NCBI GenBank assembly: GCA_005239175.1 | Contig: SOPS01000005.1 | Span: 1-64,000 of the forward strand | Origin: a halophilic archaeon SHRA6 | GTDB taxonomy: Archaea; Halobacteriota; Halobacteria; Halobacteriales; Haloferacaceae | DNA length: 64,000 nt | Direction: 5' to 3' | Part shown: positions 49,516-58,794 of the stretch, piece after piece | Layout: the number at the start of each line of letters is the position of its first letter | Numbering within the stretch: position 1 is the first letter of the stretch | Notes under the pieces: model-generated | What the model saw: the letters and a program-made list of their open reading frames with translations, nothing else | Databases searched by the model: none | What the model was told of the DNA's origin: nothing | Translations under genes and position numbers: made by a program

Positions 49516-51786
49516 TTATTCACCGACAGCGCTGTCCGAGAACGCGACTGGCGAGGATGGTGGTGTCGGATCGCCCGTCACCGTAATCGTTTCACGCAAC
49601 CGAATATCCGCTGCAGAGCGCCCGATCTGTACCGCAAACGACCCTGGTTCAACGATCCACTCGCCGGTACGATCGACGAGTGCAAGCGCATCAGTCGGGA
49701 GCGAGAACGAAACCCGTCGACGCTCGCCTGTCGACAGCGAGAGACGGCAGAAGCCACGGAGTTCGCGAACCGGCCGCGTCACGCTGGACTCGTGATCTCG
49801 AACGTAGAGCTGCACTACCTCCGTGCCGGATCGGTTGCCGACATTTTCGACCGCAAGAGACAGATCGATCGATCCGCCCATCGGAACCGTCTTTTCATCC
49901 ACCTCGAGTTCGCTGTACTCAAAAGTGGTGTAGCTTTCCCCGTGACCAAACGGATACCATGGGCTCGCGGTCTCGTCTACGTACTGCTGGCTGGCCGAAA
50001 GCGCCGTGCGACGGTAGTGGACGGGAAGCTGGCCAACGGAACGTGGGATCGAGACTGGGAGTCGGCCGGCGGCATCGACGTCCCCAAACAGCACGTCCGC
50101 GATCGCTCGCCCGCCAGCCTGTCCTGGGAGCCAGGCCTCGAGTATCGCTCCGGGTGCGTCGAAGCGACCTGCAAGCGAAAGCGGACGCCCGCTAATGAGC
50201 ACGACGACGACTGGCGTCCCGGTTTCGGTAACCGCCTCGAGCAGTGCGTGTTGATTTCCCGGTAACCCAAGTGTCGCCCGATCGAGGCCTTCCCCGGCGG
50301 TGCCGGTCGCGTCTCGTTCGACGTCGATCCCGGATCGACCGCCGACACAGGCAACGACAATGTCGGCTGTCTCGGCGATGGCCCTCACGGCCTCGAACGC
50401 TTGTGATTCGCGGTCGGCTGGCTCGTTCTCGGCCACTATACCACAGCCTCGTTCGTACTGGAGCGATCCTCCTTTCAGTCGGTCGCGGATGGCCTCAAGT
50501 GGCGTGGTGATCTCGAGGCCGTCGTCATCAGACTCTGCCGCCGCATAGCTGTAGTTGCCGAGGAGATGGCGCGGCTCGTCCGCGTTAGGTCCCACGACCG
50601 CAACGGTCGCCGCTTCCGAGAGTGGGAGCGTCCCGTCGTTTTCCAACAGGACCAGCGATTCTCGGGCGACCTTTCGAGCGAGACGATACTGGTCGTCGGT
50701 CTCGAAGGCCGCACTGGCTCGTTGAGGATCCGGTGCCGCCGAGTCGAACAGGCCGAGACGGGACTTTTGTTCGAGGTGGCGACGGACGGCCCGGTCGATG
50801 TATCGCTCGTCGATCCGTTCTGCACGGACGGCTTCGAGAAGCGACGCGCCGAAGCACTCGCGCTCTGGGAGTTCGACGTCGATACCGGCACGGAGTGCGG
50901 TCGTCCCTGCACTTGTGTGGTCGGGCACGACGTGATGGTCGTCACAGAGGAGTTTGATCCCACGACCATCAGAGACGACCGTGCCGTCGAACTCCCACTC
51001 GTCGCGGAGGATCCCAGAAAGGAGGCGATCGTCAGCGTGGCAGGGGACCCCGTCGATAGCATGGTAGGCAGCCATCACGGATTCGACACTGGCTCGCTTG
51101 ACCGCCGCCCGAAACGGCCAGAGATCGCTCTGCTTGAGCGTGCGAAGCGAGTTGGATACCGGGGCGCGATTCCGTCCGCCTTCCGGGCGACCGTGGCCCG
51201 CAAAGTGCTTGGCAGTTGCAAGAACCGACCCCTGATCTCCTGTCTGAAACCCCTCGATCGCGGCGAGCCCCATGCAAGCCACGAGATACGGGTCCTCACC
51301 GTAGGTCTCCTCGATCCGTCCCCACCGAGGGTCGATCCCGATATCGAGAACCGGTGCAAGTGTCGCCTGACAGCCGACGGCCCGAAGCTGCCCCGATATT
51401 TCGTCTGCCACCCGCTCGAGCAGCGGCGGATTCCATGTACTCGCCATTGCGATGCTCTGCGGGAATGCAGTGCCGCGCCGACCGGCGTAGCCACAGATTG
51501 CCTCCTCACGGCAAATAGCCGGAATCCCCGGTCGCGTCTCCATCTCGAGAAACCGCTGAATATCTCGGACCGCACGCGAGAGAGCCGCCGGATCGAGACG
51601 GCTCTCCCGGCCAACGCGCGTCACGCGGCCGATACCATGTGGAATCTCGTCGATCGCACGTTCCCGAGAGAACTCTCCGTCCTCGAGCAGCGAGCCGATC
51701 CGAACGGTCCCAAGCTGGGCGACTTTCTCTTCGAGAGAGAGGTCCGCGAGTATCGTGGTAACCAGTTCTCTGTTGGTCGCTTCCAT
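49516..51786 (-). CDS. Glycoside hydrolase family 3 beta-glycosidase
   Basis: A 756-residue GH3 enzyme without a signal peptide, so cytoplasmic. The N-terminal barrel has ATAKHFAGHGRPEGGRN and the nucleophile in FDGTVVSDGRGIKLL (Asp273). The second domain starts around 400 (SLVLLENDGTLPL, VAVVGPNADE). A C-terminal fibronectin-III-like domain (YTTFEYSELEVDEKTVPMGGSIDLSLAVENVGNRSGTEVVQLYV) follows. GH3 covers beta-glucosidases and beta-xylosidases; the xylose context suggests removal of beta-linked xylose or glucose from imported oligosaccharides. A GTTATTTATACG box 30 bases upstream gives a leaderless start at ATG 51786, divergent from the GH31 gene. Confidence 0.9.
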   Translation of the reverse strand: MEATNRELVTTILADLSLEEKVAQLGTVRIGSLLEDGEFSRERAIDEIPHGIGRVTRVGRESRLDPAALSRAVRDIQRFLEMETRPGIPAICREEAICGYAGRRGTAFPQSIAMASTWNPPLLERVADEISGQLRAVGCQATLAPVLDIGIDPRWGRIEETYGEDPYLVACMGLAAIEGFQTGDQGSVLATAKHFAGHGRPEGGRNRAPVSNSLRTLKQSDLWPFRAAVKRASVESVMAAYHAIDGVPCHADDRLLSGILRDEWEFDGTVVSDGRGIKLLCDDHHVVPDHTSAGTTALRAGIDVELPERECFGASLLEAVRAERIDERYIDRAVRRHLEQKSRLGLFDSAAPDPQRASAAFETDDQYRLARKVARESLVLLENDGTLPLSEAATVAVVGPNADEPRHLLGNYSYAAAESDDDGLEITTPLEAIRDRLKGGSLQYERGCGIVAENEPADRESQAFEAVRAIAETADIVVACVGGRSGIDVERDATGTAGEGLDRATLGLPGNQHALLEAVTETGTPVVVVLISGRPLSLAGRFDAPGAILEAWLPGQAGGRAIADVLFGDVDAAGRLPVSIPRSVGQLPVHYRRTALSASQQYVDETASPWYPFGHGESYTTFEYSELEVDEKTVPMGGSIDLSLAVENVGNRSGTEVVQLYVRDHESSVTRPVRELRGFCRLSLSTGERRRVSFSLPTDALALVDRTGEWIVEPGSFAVQIGRSAADIRLRETITVTGDPTPPSSPVAFSDSAVGE

Positions 51787-51917
51787 GAGCAGTCGATGGA
51801 AACACTTCGGAGAACACGTATAAATAACTCGTGGCGAGTACCCACTACGGGTCCAAAACCGACCGATACAGCAACGGAGTAACTTTATTACCCAGAGACA
51901 CACCACTCCAGATACTA

Positions 51918-54263
51918 ATGAGACGTGAGCGATTGACCGTGTCGGGAGTCGAGTCATACGAGGTGGCGGATCAAACAGCCCAGCTTACGTGCGCAGTCGA
52001 TGGGCCTGAGGCCGCCACCGAGAGACTGTGGCCGGTCACTGTTCGGTTCTACAACGATCGAACGTTCCGGTTCGAGTTGCGAACGAACCCAGAGGTCGAT
52101 GCCGATCGACCGTATCCGGAGTACGACGAGGACGAGATTACCGAGCCCACCGATATAGCTGCCAGCGAGCGAGATGGAACGCTGTACCTCGACACAGGCG
52201 CGATGACTGTCGCGATCGGTCTCGATGAATGGGAATTTCGGGTCGAACGGGACGATAGAACGGTCTTTACAGAGCAGCGCAGCGATCTCGACGTCTTCGG
52301 AGAGAGTCGGGCGGAGCCACTTGGCGGCACGCAAGAACAGATCAATCATAACCCACGGCGGATGACCGAAACGGGAACCGCATTTCAGCTGCATCCCGAC
52401 GAGAAGCTCTACGGCGTCGGCGAACAGTTTGTCGAGTTCGATCGCCGCGGCCGGACGATCGAAGCATGGCACGAAGAACCGCTCGGCACCGAAACTGAAC
52501 GTGCGTACAAGAATATCCCGTTTCACCTCTCAACACGGGGCTACGGGCTGTTGGTGGATACGACCGCGAAGGTCACCTACGACTTCGGGACAGAATCGAC
52601 CGCCAGTGGGTCAATTGCCGTCGAAGATGATGTGTTCGCATTCGTCTTTTTTGACGGCCCCTCGCTAAAGTCGGTATTGCGTCGCTACACCGCGTTGACC
52701 GGCCGGCCGGATCGACCCCCAAAGTGGAGTTTTGGCACGTGGATGTCCCGGCTTGGGTACGAATCACGCGAAGAACTCGAAGCGGTCGCCGATCGACTCC
52801 GCAACGAGGAGATTCCCTGTGACGTCTTGCACCTCGATCCGTTCTGGATGCCGCCGGGAGAATCCTGTACACTCGAGTGGGACACCGAACAGTTTCCAGA
52901 CCCCGAAGAGATGATCGAGGGCCTTCGCGATCGTAATTTCCGGCTGTCCCTGTGGGAACATCCCCACGTGCCAGTCGGGACAGATGCATTTGCAGAGGGC
53001 GTTGACGGCGGCTATTTCGTCACTGACGGGACCGGGAAACCGTACGTGATGGATCGAACGTGTCAGGGAGACTACCGGGGCGCGCTCGTCGACTTCACCA
53101 ACCCGGACGCGGTGACGTGGTGGACAGACAAACACCGGCGACTGCTCGAGATGGGCGTCTCCGTGTTCAAAACAGATTACGGCGAGTACGTTCCGAAAGA
53201 CGCGGTGTTCCACGACGGGACCAGCGGCCGACTGACACATAATCTCTATCCGTATCTGTACAACAAAGCAGTATACGAAACCGTCGGTGAAGTCCATGGA
53301 GCAGACGAAGCGCTCGTCTGGGGACGTGCCGCGTGGACGGGAAGCCAGAAGTTCCCAATGCACTGGGGTGGAGATCCACAGACCTCGTGGAACGGGATGG
53401 CTGCGGCGCTTCGCGGCGGGTTATCCGCATCGCTGAGCGGAATCGCCTTCTGGAGCCACGATATCGGTGGATTCAGAGGAACCCCGAGTGAGAGCCTGTA
53501 TATTCGGTGGGCGCAGTTTGGCTTGTTGTCGAGCAACAGTCGGTGTCACGGGACGACGCCGCGAGAGCCGTGGGCGTTCGGTGAGGAGGCCGTTTCGATC
53601 TTCCGAAAATACGCCCAGCTCCGGTACCGGCTGTTGCCGTACCTGTACACATACGCCGAAATCGCTGCCCGAACCGGACTGCCCGCAGTCCGTCCGCTCG
53701 TACTCGAATATCAAGACGACCCCCGAACCCACCGGCTCGACACCGAGTACCTGGTCGGCGAGGATCTACTCGTCGCACCCGTTTTCGAAGCGGAGACGAC
53801 TCGATCGGTCTACCTCCCCGACGGCGAGTGGACGCACTACTGGGACGGTATCCGATACACCGGCGGCCAGACGGTCGAGATCGACGCGCCGTTGGATACG
53901 ATGCCGATTTTCCAAAAGGCGGGTAGCATTCTCCCGACCCAACCGCCCGCCCAACACGTTCAGTCTGGGACGCCCGAAGCGCTCACCTTTTGGTGTTGTC
54001 TCGAGGGAGATAGTGCAAGCGGGCGGTACTACGACGAGGACGCTGACGCGCTGGTAACAATCACTGCTGAGATACGCGACAGCAGTATTCAGATTAACGT
54101 GCCCGACCTCGCGACTGATCGCGTCGATATCGAGATTGAGGCCGGTGAGCCGATCGATGTCTCCGACGTAATCGTAAACGGCGAGACGGTTCGGCGTGTC
54201 GACGACGATCCGGGCCCAGGCGAGTGGACTGAATCCGCTGGATCGATTCTCGTGGTCGTGTAA
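51918..54263 (+). CDS. Glycoside hydrolase family 31 alpha-xylosidase
   Basis: A 781-residue GH31 enzyme without a signal peptide. An N-terminal beta domain (about 1-260) precedes the barrel. The nucleophile is Asp420 in VFKTDYGEYVP; KTDYGE/KTDFGE is the version found in alpha-xylosidases rather than alpha-glucosidases. The acid/base Asp486 is in GSQKFPMHWGGDPQTSWNG. The VKHD-like SFGTWMSRLGYESREELEAVADRLR entrance is also of the YicI type. It should release alpha-linked xylose from isoprimeverose or other xyloglucan fragments. TAACTTTATTACC about 30 bases before ATG 51918 serves as promoter. GH3 lies divergently upstream. Confidence 0.92.
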   Translation: MRRERLTVSGVESYEVADQTAQLTCAVDGPEAATERLWPVTVRFYNDRTFRFELRTNPEVDADRPYPEYDEDEITEPTDIAASERDGTLYLDTGAMTVAIGLDEWEFRVERDDRTVFTEQRSDLDVFGESRAEPLGGTQEQINHNPRRMTETGTAFQLHPDEKLYGVGEQFVEFDRRGRTIEAWHEEPLGTETERAYKNIPFHLSTRGYGLLVDTTAKVTYDFGTESTASGSIAVEDDVFAFVFFDGPSLKSVLRRYTALTGRPDRPPKWSFGTWMSRLGYESREELEAVADRLRNEEIPCDVLHLDPFWMPPGESCTLEWDTEQFPDPEEMIEGLRDRNFRLSLWEHPHVPVGTDAFAEGVDGGYFVTDGTGKPYVMDRTCQGDYRGALVDFTNPDAVTWWTDKHRRLLEMGVSVFKTDYGEYVPKDAVFHDGTSGRLTHNLYPYLYNKAVYETVGEVHGADEALVWGRAAWTGSQKFPMHWGGDPQTSWNGMAAALRGGLSASLSGIAFWSHDIGGFRGTPSESLYIRWAQFGLLSSNSRCHGTTPREPWAFGEEAVSIFRKYAQLRYRLLPYLYTYAEIAARTGLPAVRPLVLEYQDDPRTHRLDTEYLVGEDLLVAPVFEAETTRSVYLPDGEWTHYWDGIRYTGGQTVEIDAPLDTMPIFQKAGSILPTQPPAQHVQSGTPEALTFWCCLEGDSASGRYYDEDADALVTITAEIRDSSIQINVPDLATDRVDIEIEAGEPIDVSDVIVNGETVRRVDDDPGPGEWTESAGSILVVV

Positions 54264-54286
54264 TTGTCGATCGATCTGCATCATAG

Positions 54287-54338
54287 CCATCGAGTGGTAG
54301 TTTTCGCATGTTACCATCGAGTGGTAGTTTTCGCATGT
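54287..54338. repeat. Two direct 25-bp repeats before the ABC ATPase gene
   Basis: CCATCGAGTGGTAGTTTTCG plus CATGT occurs at 54287-54311 and identically at 54314-54338, a 27-base period. The pair lies about 60 bases before the TTTAATATA box (54397-54405) of the ATPase gene, which suits a tandem operator or activator site for the sugar regulon. Confidence 0.65.
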
Positions 54339-54439
54339 GACACACCACTGCATAGAATAAACACCCTACGAAGTGCGGTCATTGCGACAACAGGGATTTA
54401 ATATAGTGGGACAGTACCGTACGAGTAACATCAACAACC

Positions 54440-55570
54440 ATGGGAGAACTCGAACTCAACAAACTGACCAAGGTGTTCGACGACGGCGGCAACGAAATCG
54501 TTGCCGTCGACGAGCTAGATCTCACGATCAAGGATGGAGAGTTTCTGGTCCTCGTCGGCCCCTCCGGCTGCGGAAAATCGACCACACTCCGGTGTATCGC
54601 CGGTCTCGAGCGAACGAGCCACGGTGAAATCAGGCTCGACGGGCGAGATATCACCGACGCGAAGCCGAAAGAGCGGGATATGGCGATGGTCTTTCAGAAC
54701 TACGCGCTGTATCCGCACATGACTGTCGAGAAAAATATCGGTTACGGGCTCAAGATTACGACTGATCTGTCGAAAGACGAGATTGCTCGTCGGGTCAAAT
54801 CCACCGCTGAACTGCTCGAGATCAGCGAGTTACTCGACAACAAGCCCAAGGAGCTCTCTGGCGGCCAACAACAGCGCGTTGCGCTGGGCCGTGCGATTAT
54901 TCGCGAACCAGAGGTGTTCTTGATGGACGAGCCGCTCTCGAATCTCGATGCGAAGCTCCGCACCCAGATGCGCACCGAGATCCAGGAGCTTCAACAGAAC
55001 ATGGGTGTAACCACGATCTACGTCACCCACGACCAGACGGAGGCAATGACGATGGGCGATCGGATCGCGATCCTCAATCACGGGCAGCTCCAGCAGATCG
55101 GGACGCCGCTTCAGTGTTACCATCAGCCAGATAATCGGTTCGTCGCAGGATTCATTGGTTCTCCGTCGATGGACTTTTTCGACACGGTGCACAAATCCGG
55201 TCGCCTGATCCACGACGAATTCGAGTACGAACTGTCAGCGGACACCGTTTCGGCCATCGAATCCGCCTCGGATCGACTCACGCTCGGGATTCGACCGGAA
55301 CACATTGAACTCACAGACGGATCCGAACCAAACAGCATTTCGACGGTAGTGAACGTCGTCGAACCAATGGGCGAACTCACGTACGCGTACGTAACAATCG
55401 GTGACGAAACGTACACGATCAGCATCGATGGCGAGACGCCGATCGCCGCTGGCGAGGAGATCGACATAGTCTTTCCCGAAGAGAAGATTCACCTGTTTGA
55501 CGATCGCTCCGGACGGGCGATCAAAAATAGCACCGCTGGGGAGAGCGAAATCTTGACCCAACCGGTCTGA
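54440..55570 (+). CDS. Sugar ABC transporter ATPase, MalK/UgpC type
   Basis: A 376-residue ATPase. Walker A is GPSGCGKST, the Q loop FQNYALYPHMTVEKNIGYGL, the signature ELSGGQQQRVALGRAII, Walker B EVFLMDEPLSNLDAKLR, and the switch His is in YVTHDQTEAMTMGD. The C-terminal third is the MalK-type regulatory domain (GFIGSPSMDFFDTV, GIRPEHIEL, VVEPMGELTYAYV). It likely powers the permeases at 43349-45272, although it lies 8 kb away beyond the glycosidases. Direct repeats upstream suggest control by the local IclR regulator. Confidence 0.92.
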   Translation: MGELELNKLTKVFDDGGNEIVAVDELDLTIKDGEFLVLVGPSGCGKSTTLRCIAGLERTSHGEIRLDGRDITDAKPKERDMAMVFQNYALYPHMTVEKNIGYGLKITTDLSKDEIARRVKSTAELLEISELLDNKPKELSGGQQQRVALGRAIIREPEVFLMDEPLSNLDAKLRTQMRTEIQELQQNMGVTTIYVTHDQTEAMTMGDRIAILNHGQLQQIGTPLQCYHQPDNRFVAGFIGSPSMDFFDTVHKSGRLIHDEFEYELSADTVSAIESASDRLTLGIRPEHIELTDGSEPNSISTVVNVVEPMGELTYAYVTIGDETYTISIDGETPIAAGEEIDIVFPEEKIHLFDDRSGRAIKNSTAGESEILTQPV

Positions 55571-55577
55571 TCAGCCT

Positions 55578-55583
55578 TTTTTG
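55578..55583 (+). terminator. Oligo-T run after the ATPase gene
   Basis: Six T in a row start seven bases after the TGA of the ATPase gene and before the separate IclR gene. Such runs are typical archaeal termination sites. Confidence 0.4.
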
Positions 55584-55626
55584 GCCATGGCAAACAATTA
55601 ACTTTCCCGGCCGGGAACAGGCTGGT

Positions 55627-56406
55627 ATGGCAGAAAAGCCCACGACATCGAACGGCGGGCGACGGATTAAGGCCGTCGCCACAACGTGTGAACTGCTGGA
55701 CGCACTTCGGGATCGTGGAGGTGCCGGCATTTCTGAGTTAGCTCGTGAAACCGGATTTTCGAAGACAACGGTTCATTCGCATCTCGCGACGCTGTTGGAG
55801 CACGAATTTGTCGTCAAGCGGAATGGACACTACGAGATTAGTCTCAAGTTCGTCGATTTTGGTGAGCTGGCTAAAAACGGCGTGGCGATCTACGACATCG
55901 CAAAACAAGAGGTAGACAAGCTTGCGGAGGAGACCGGTGAGGTCGCGCAGTTCATGGTCGAAGAACACGGTCGTGGGGTGTATCTTCACAAGGCTCGTGG
56001 GGAGAACGCGATCCGCACAGCCTCCTACACCGGCGCCCGCAAGGACCTCCATTGTACTGCCCTTGGAAAAGCGATCATCTCGCAGCTGCCAACCGAGCGG
56101 GTCAATGACATTATCGATCGCCACGGGATGCCCGCATATACCGAGAATACGATTACATCCCGAGAGGCCTTGTTCGACGAACTCGATCGCGTCCGAGAGG
56201 AAAACGTTGCTTACGACGATGAGGAGGTGCTCACCGGACTCAGGTGTGTTGCCGCACCAATTGTCTATCAGAACGGAGATATCCAGGGTGGAATAAGCAT
56301 CTCCGGACCGACGAGCCGGTTCAAAGGCGATCGGTTCCGCGAAGAGCTGCCTGAACTCGTACGTGGCGCGGCGAACGTGATCGAAGTGAACGCGACACAG
56401 GTATAG
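55627..56406 (+). CDS. IclR-family transcriptional regulator of sugar cluster
   Basis: A 259-residue IclR regulator. The winged helix spans about 12-75 (KAVATTCELLDALRDRGGAGISELARETGFSKTTVHSHLATLLEHEFV), followed by a GAF-like effector domain with LHCTALGKAIISQLP and TGLRCVAAPIVYQNGDIQGGISISGP. The haloarchaeal pentose regulator XacR of Haloferax belongs to the same family. It is the last gene of the cluster and presumably controls it, with pentose or pentonate as ligand (inference). The ATG at 55627 follows a short AT-rich box (ACAATTAACT). Confidence 0.87.
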   Translation: MAEKPTTSNGGRRIKAVATTCELLDALRDRGGAGISELARETGFSKTTVHSHLATLLEHEFVVKRNGHYEISLKFVDFGELAKNGVAIYDIAKQEVDKLAEETGEVAQFMVEEHGRGVYLHKARGENAIRTASYTGARKDLHCTALGKAIISQLPTERVNDIIDRHGMPAYTENTITSREALFDELDRVREENVAYDDEEVLTGLRCVAAPIVYQNGDIQGGISISGPTSRFKGDRFREELPELVRGAANVIEVNATQV

Positions 56407-57166
56407 GGTTTGGCGATCGCAAACATTTAGTCTCTGAATATCCACTCGTTCGATTACTGCCGCTTGTTTCACACGTCGCTAACCTGGTTGTATCGACCGA
56501 ATCTGTGGAGATGAGATTTCGTCTCACTCAATCGACAGTACGATCGCGACAGCAGTTCCAGCGTTGTTTTCGATCGCCAAACGCTGGGTTCCAATAAATT
56601 ACAAAGATATGCTTGTAATTCCAGGCACTCACTTGGGTCGATTTTTTTCATTTCCGAGTCCTTCTGTTTTGATCAGTAGTATGTTGTTGTGTAGAAAGAA
56701 ATCCAGAGTTGATCGAAATCATTTGAACTTATTTATCAGAATAAAATATATTATCTTATTATTATATTTATATAAAAAATCGTTTCTTAAAATAGCGTGG
56801 CTTGATCTCGAGATGGGAGATCTATGAATTTTAGCTATCGTAATTTAGTCTAATAGTCTTATATGTGAAATAATTATATTTTTCTGCAGTTATAAGTTGT
56901 AGTTTAGAATAAACTGATTTAGTAAAACCAACAGAATTTCAGTAATCCTTGCAGCAGTGATAAATACGAAATAACAATATTGTTATCTTATTCTGTTATT
57001 ATAGTTTTATTATACGTTTTCTGAATCGCGCGCTGCTCGTGAGTCACGATATACACCAGATTTGAACCAAGGCCGCTCGCTGTGTTCGCTCCCTGGTTCA
57101 ACGAGGTTGAGAGTAATTCCACCAGTTGACGTGACCGTTTTGTTGCTACCCGGCGTACATCTCACT
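56407..57166. other. AT-rich gene-free stretch right of the sugar cluster
   Basis: The region is AT-rich from about 56560 to 57030, with long runs of A and T and no believable gene; the one 87-codon frame here has a Lys/Leu/Ile composition unlike any haloarchaeal protein. At 57056-57106 an imperfect inverted repeat (GAACCA...CTGGTTC) follows a T-arm-like ATTTGAACC. It mirrors the AT-rich stretch at 34460-35066. Confidence 0.6.
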
Positions 57167-57838
57167 GTGTCATCGATCGCCGCTGTCGTGTTCGATCTCG
57201 ACGGAACACTCTGTACACACAGTCAGCCAGCAGACCAGCTGTACGAAGCGACATTCGTAGCTGCAGGCATCGATCGGTTTGGCACACCAGATCAGCTCTG
57301 GGACGCACTCAATGGCTCGCCGCCACCGGACGACGAACGGGGCTACCTCGCCGGGGGGTTCGTCACGGTCGCTGCACAGGAAGGACGGACACCGATCGAC
57401 GCCCTTTCGCTTGCCGACGGGTTCATCAGTGCCGTCGATCGGAGCGCAGTGTCATTTACACCACATGCGCGGACTGTGCTCGATCGACTCGGCAGTGAGG
57501 TCCCGCTGGGATTGCTCACCAATGGCCCCGAACACAGACAGCGGCCAAAAGTCGACGCGCTCGGCATCGAGCCGTATTTCGAACCAATCGTTTACGCGGG
57601 CGATCTCCCGCGTCGCAAGCCGAACGCCGAGCCGTTCGATACGGTGTTATCAGCGCTCAACATCGAAGCCGAAAACGCACTGTACGTCGGCAATTCTCTC
57701 CGACTTGATATCGCCGGCGCACAGGGCTGTGGGATGCAGTCGGCATGGTACGCACCAGCGGGTGAGCCCCCGGATCCGTACAGACCCGAATACGTGCTCC
57801 GATCACTCGCTGAGCTTGTGGAGGTTGTCGAACAGTGA
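57167..57838 (+). CDS. HAD-superfamily hydrolase
   Basis: A 223-residue HAD phosphatase. Motif I is VVFDLDGTLC (nucleophile and second Asp), motif II GLLTNGP (Thr), motif III the Lys in DLPRRKPN, and motif IV YVGNSLRLDIAGAQ (the acidic Asp of the LDI stretch). A helical cap lies between about 20 and 100. GTG at 57167 starts a few residues before motif I, as usual, and is preferred to the longer frame, which runs through the inverted repeat. It overlaps the next gene by four bases (GTGA), so the two are cotranscribed. Confidence 0.82.
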   Translation: MSSIAAVVFDLDGTLCTHSQPADQLYEATFVAAGIDRFGTPDQLWDALNGSPPPDDERGYLAGGFVTVAAQEGRTPIDALSLADGFISAVDRSAVSFTPHARTVLDRLGSEVPLGLLTNGPEHRQRPKVDALGIEPYFEPIVYAGDLPRRKPNAEPFDTVLSALNIEAENALYVGNSLRLDIAGAQGCGMQSAWYAPAGEPPDPYRPEYVLRSLAELVEVVEQ

Positions 57839-58794
57839 TTGAAACCCAGCGAAGTGACCTCAACAGCCTTCTCAACACGATCGATCCGGATGCCACGATC
57901 GAATCCGTCAAGCGACCCGATCAGGGAAACCACAAAGACACAACCGTTGTCTCACTTTCAAGCGGCCAGACAGTCGTCGTCCAGGCGTCGGCCACTAGTA
58001 CAGACGGGCAAAACGATCTCAAGACAGAGGGCGCGCTCATGCGAGCAATTGCAGCACGAACCACCGTCCCTGTTCCCGAAGTGATCACAGCACGCACGAT
58101 CGACACACGCCAGTATTTAGTGACCGAGTTCGTCGCAGGCGACGATCTGCACGAGCGTTTCGGTTCGGTTCCGGAGGCAACGAAGCGGTCGATCGCTCGA
58201 TCGTTTGGTGAAATACTCGCCTCGCTGCACGAGGCATTCGCCTTCGATCGCTGCGGTTCGATCACGACCTCCAATGGTAGCGAGATCGGTGTGCAGAATG
58301 GGGACTCGCCTGCAAGGTGGCTGTTAGCGCACGCGACCGCGGGGATCGATCGGCTCCCAGCACAATTTGCTGACCTTGCAGATCAAGCCCGCGAAGCCGT
58401 TGAGCAGGCGAGACCCGCAAGCGATGCAATCGGATTGTATCCGTGGGACCTTCGCCCCGGAAACGCGATCGTCAGTGACGGTGAGATTGTGGCGGTGCTC
58501 GACTGGGGAGATCCGATCGCCGCGCCGGTCGGGCTGTCGATCGCCAAGACCGAACACATGGTGGCGCGGTGGTACGGAGGAGACACCGAGGGACTCACCG
58601 CAGCGTTTCGCGACGGCTACAGCTCCGTCCGCGAGTACGTACACCCGACTCAAGCCGAACGGATCGCCGCTGTTGCCCACGCTGCCGTCGATTCCAAGGG
58701 CGTCGTTACGCGACCGGGGTACCCCGAGCGGACCGGCGATCGTGCAATCGAATTTCACCGGGCGTCGCTTTTGGACGCACTCTCGTCGCCGTAG
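57835..58794 (+). CDS. APH-type phosphotransferase
   Basis: A 319-residue kinase-like protein of the aminoglycoside/choline kinase family. The N-lobe carries TVVVQASA with no clear Lys at the normal place, then REAL-type helix TEGALMRAI. YLVTEFVAGDDLHERF is the hinge, the Brenner-like motif is YPWDLRPGNAIV (Asp and Asn present, the His replaced by Tyr), and VAVLDWGDPIAAPVG is the DxD-like metal motif. The substrate is unknown. It starts with GTG inside the stop of the HAD gene and converges on pabC with a 40-base overlap of the two 3' ends. Confidence 0.78.
   Translation: MIETQRSDLNSLLNTIDPDATIESVKRPDQGNHKDTTVVSLSSGQTVVVQASATSTDGQNDLKTEGALMRAIAARTTVPVPEVITARTIDTRQYLVTEFVAGDDLHERFGSVPEATKRSIARSFGEILASLHEAFAFDRCGSITTSNGSEIGVQNGDSPARWLLAHATAGIDRLPAQFADLADQAREAVEQARPASDAIGLYPWDLRPGNAIVSDGEIVAVLDWGDPIAAPVGLSIAKTEHMVARWYGGDTEGLTAAFRDGYSSVREYVHPTQAERIAAVAHAAVDSKGVVTRPGYPERTGDRAIEFHRASLLDALSSP

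Noticed and set aside
56564-56827. 87-codon frame in the right AT-rich stretch
   Set aside because: Lys/Ile/Leu-rich composition arises from AT richness; no family, no promoter, unlike any neighbour.
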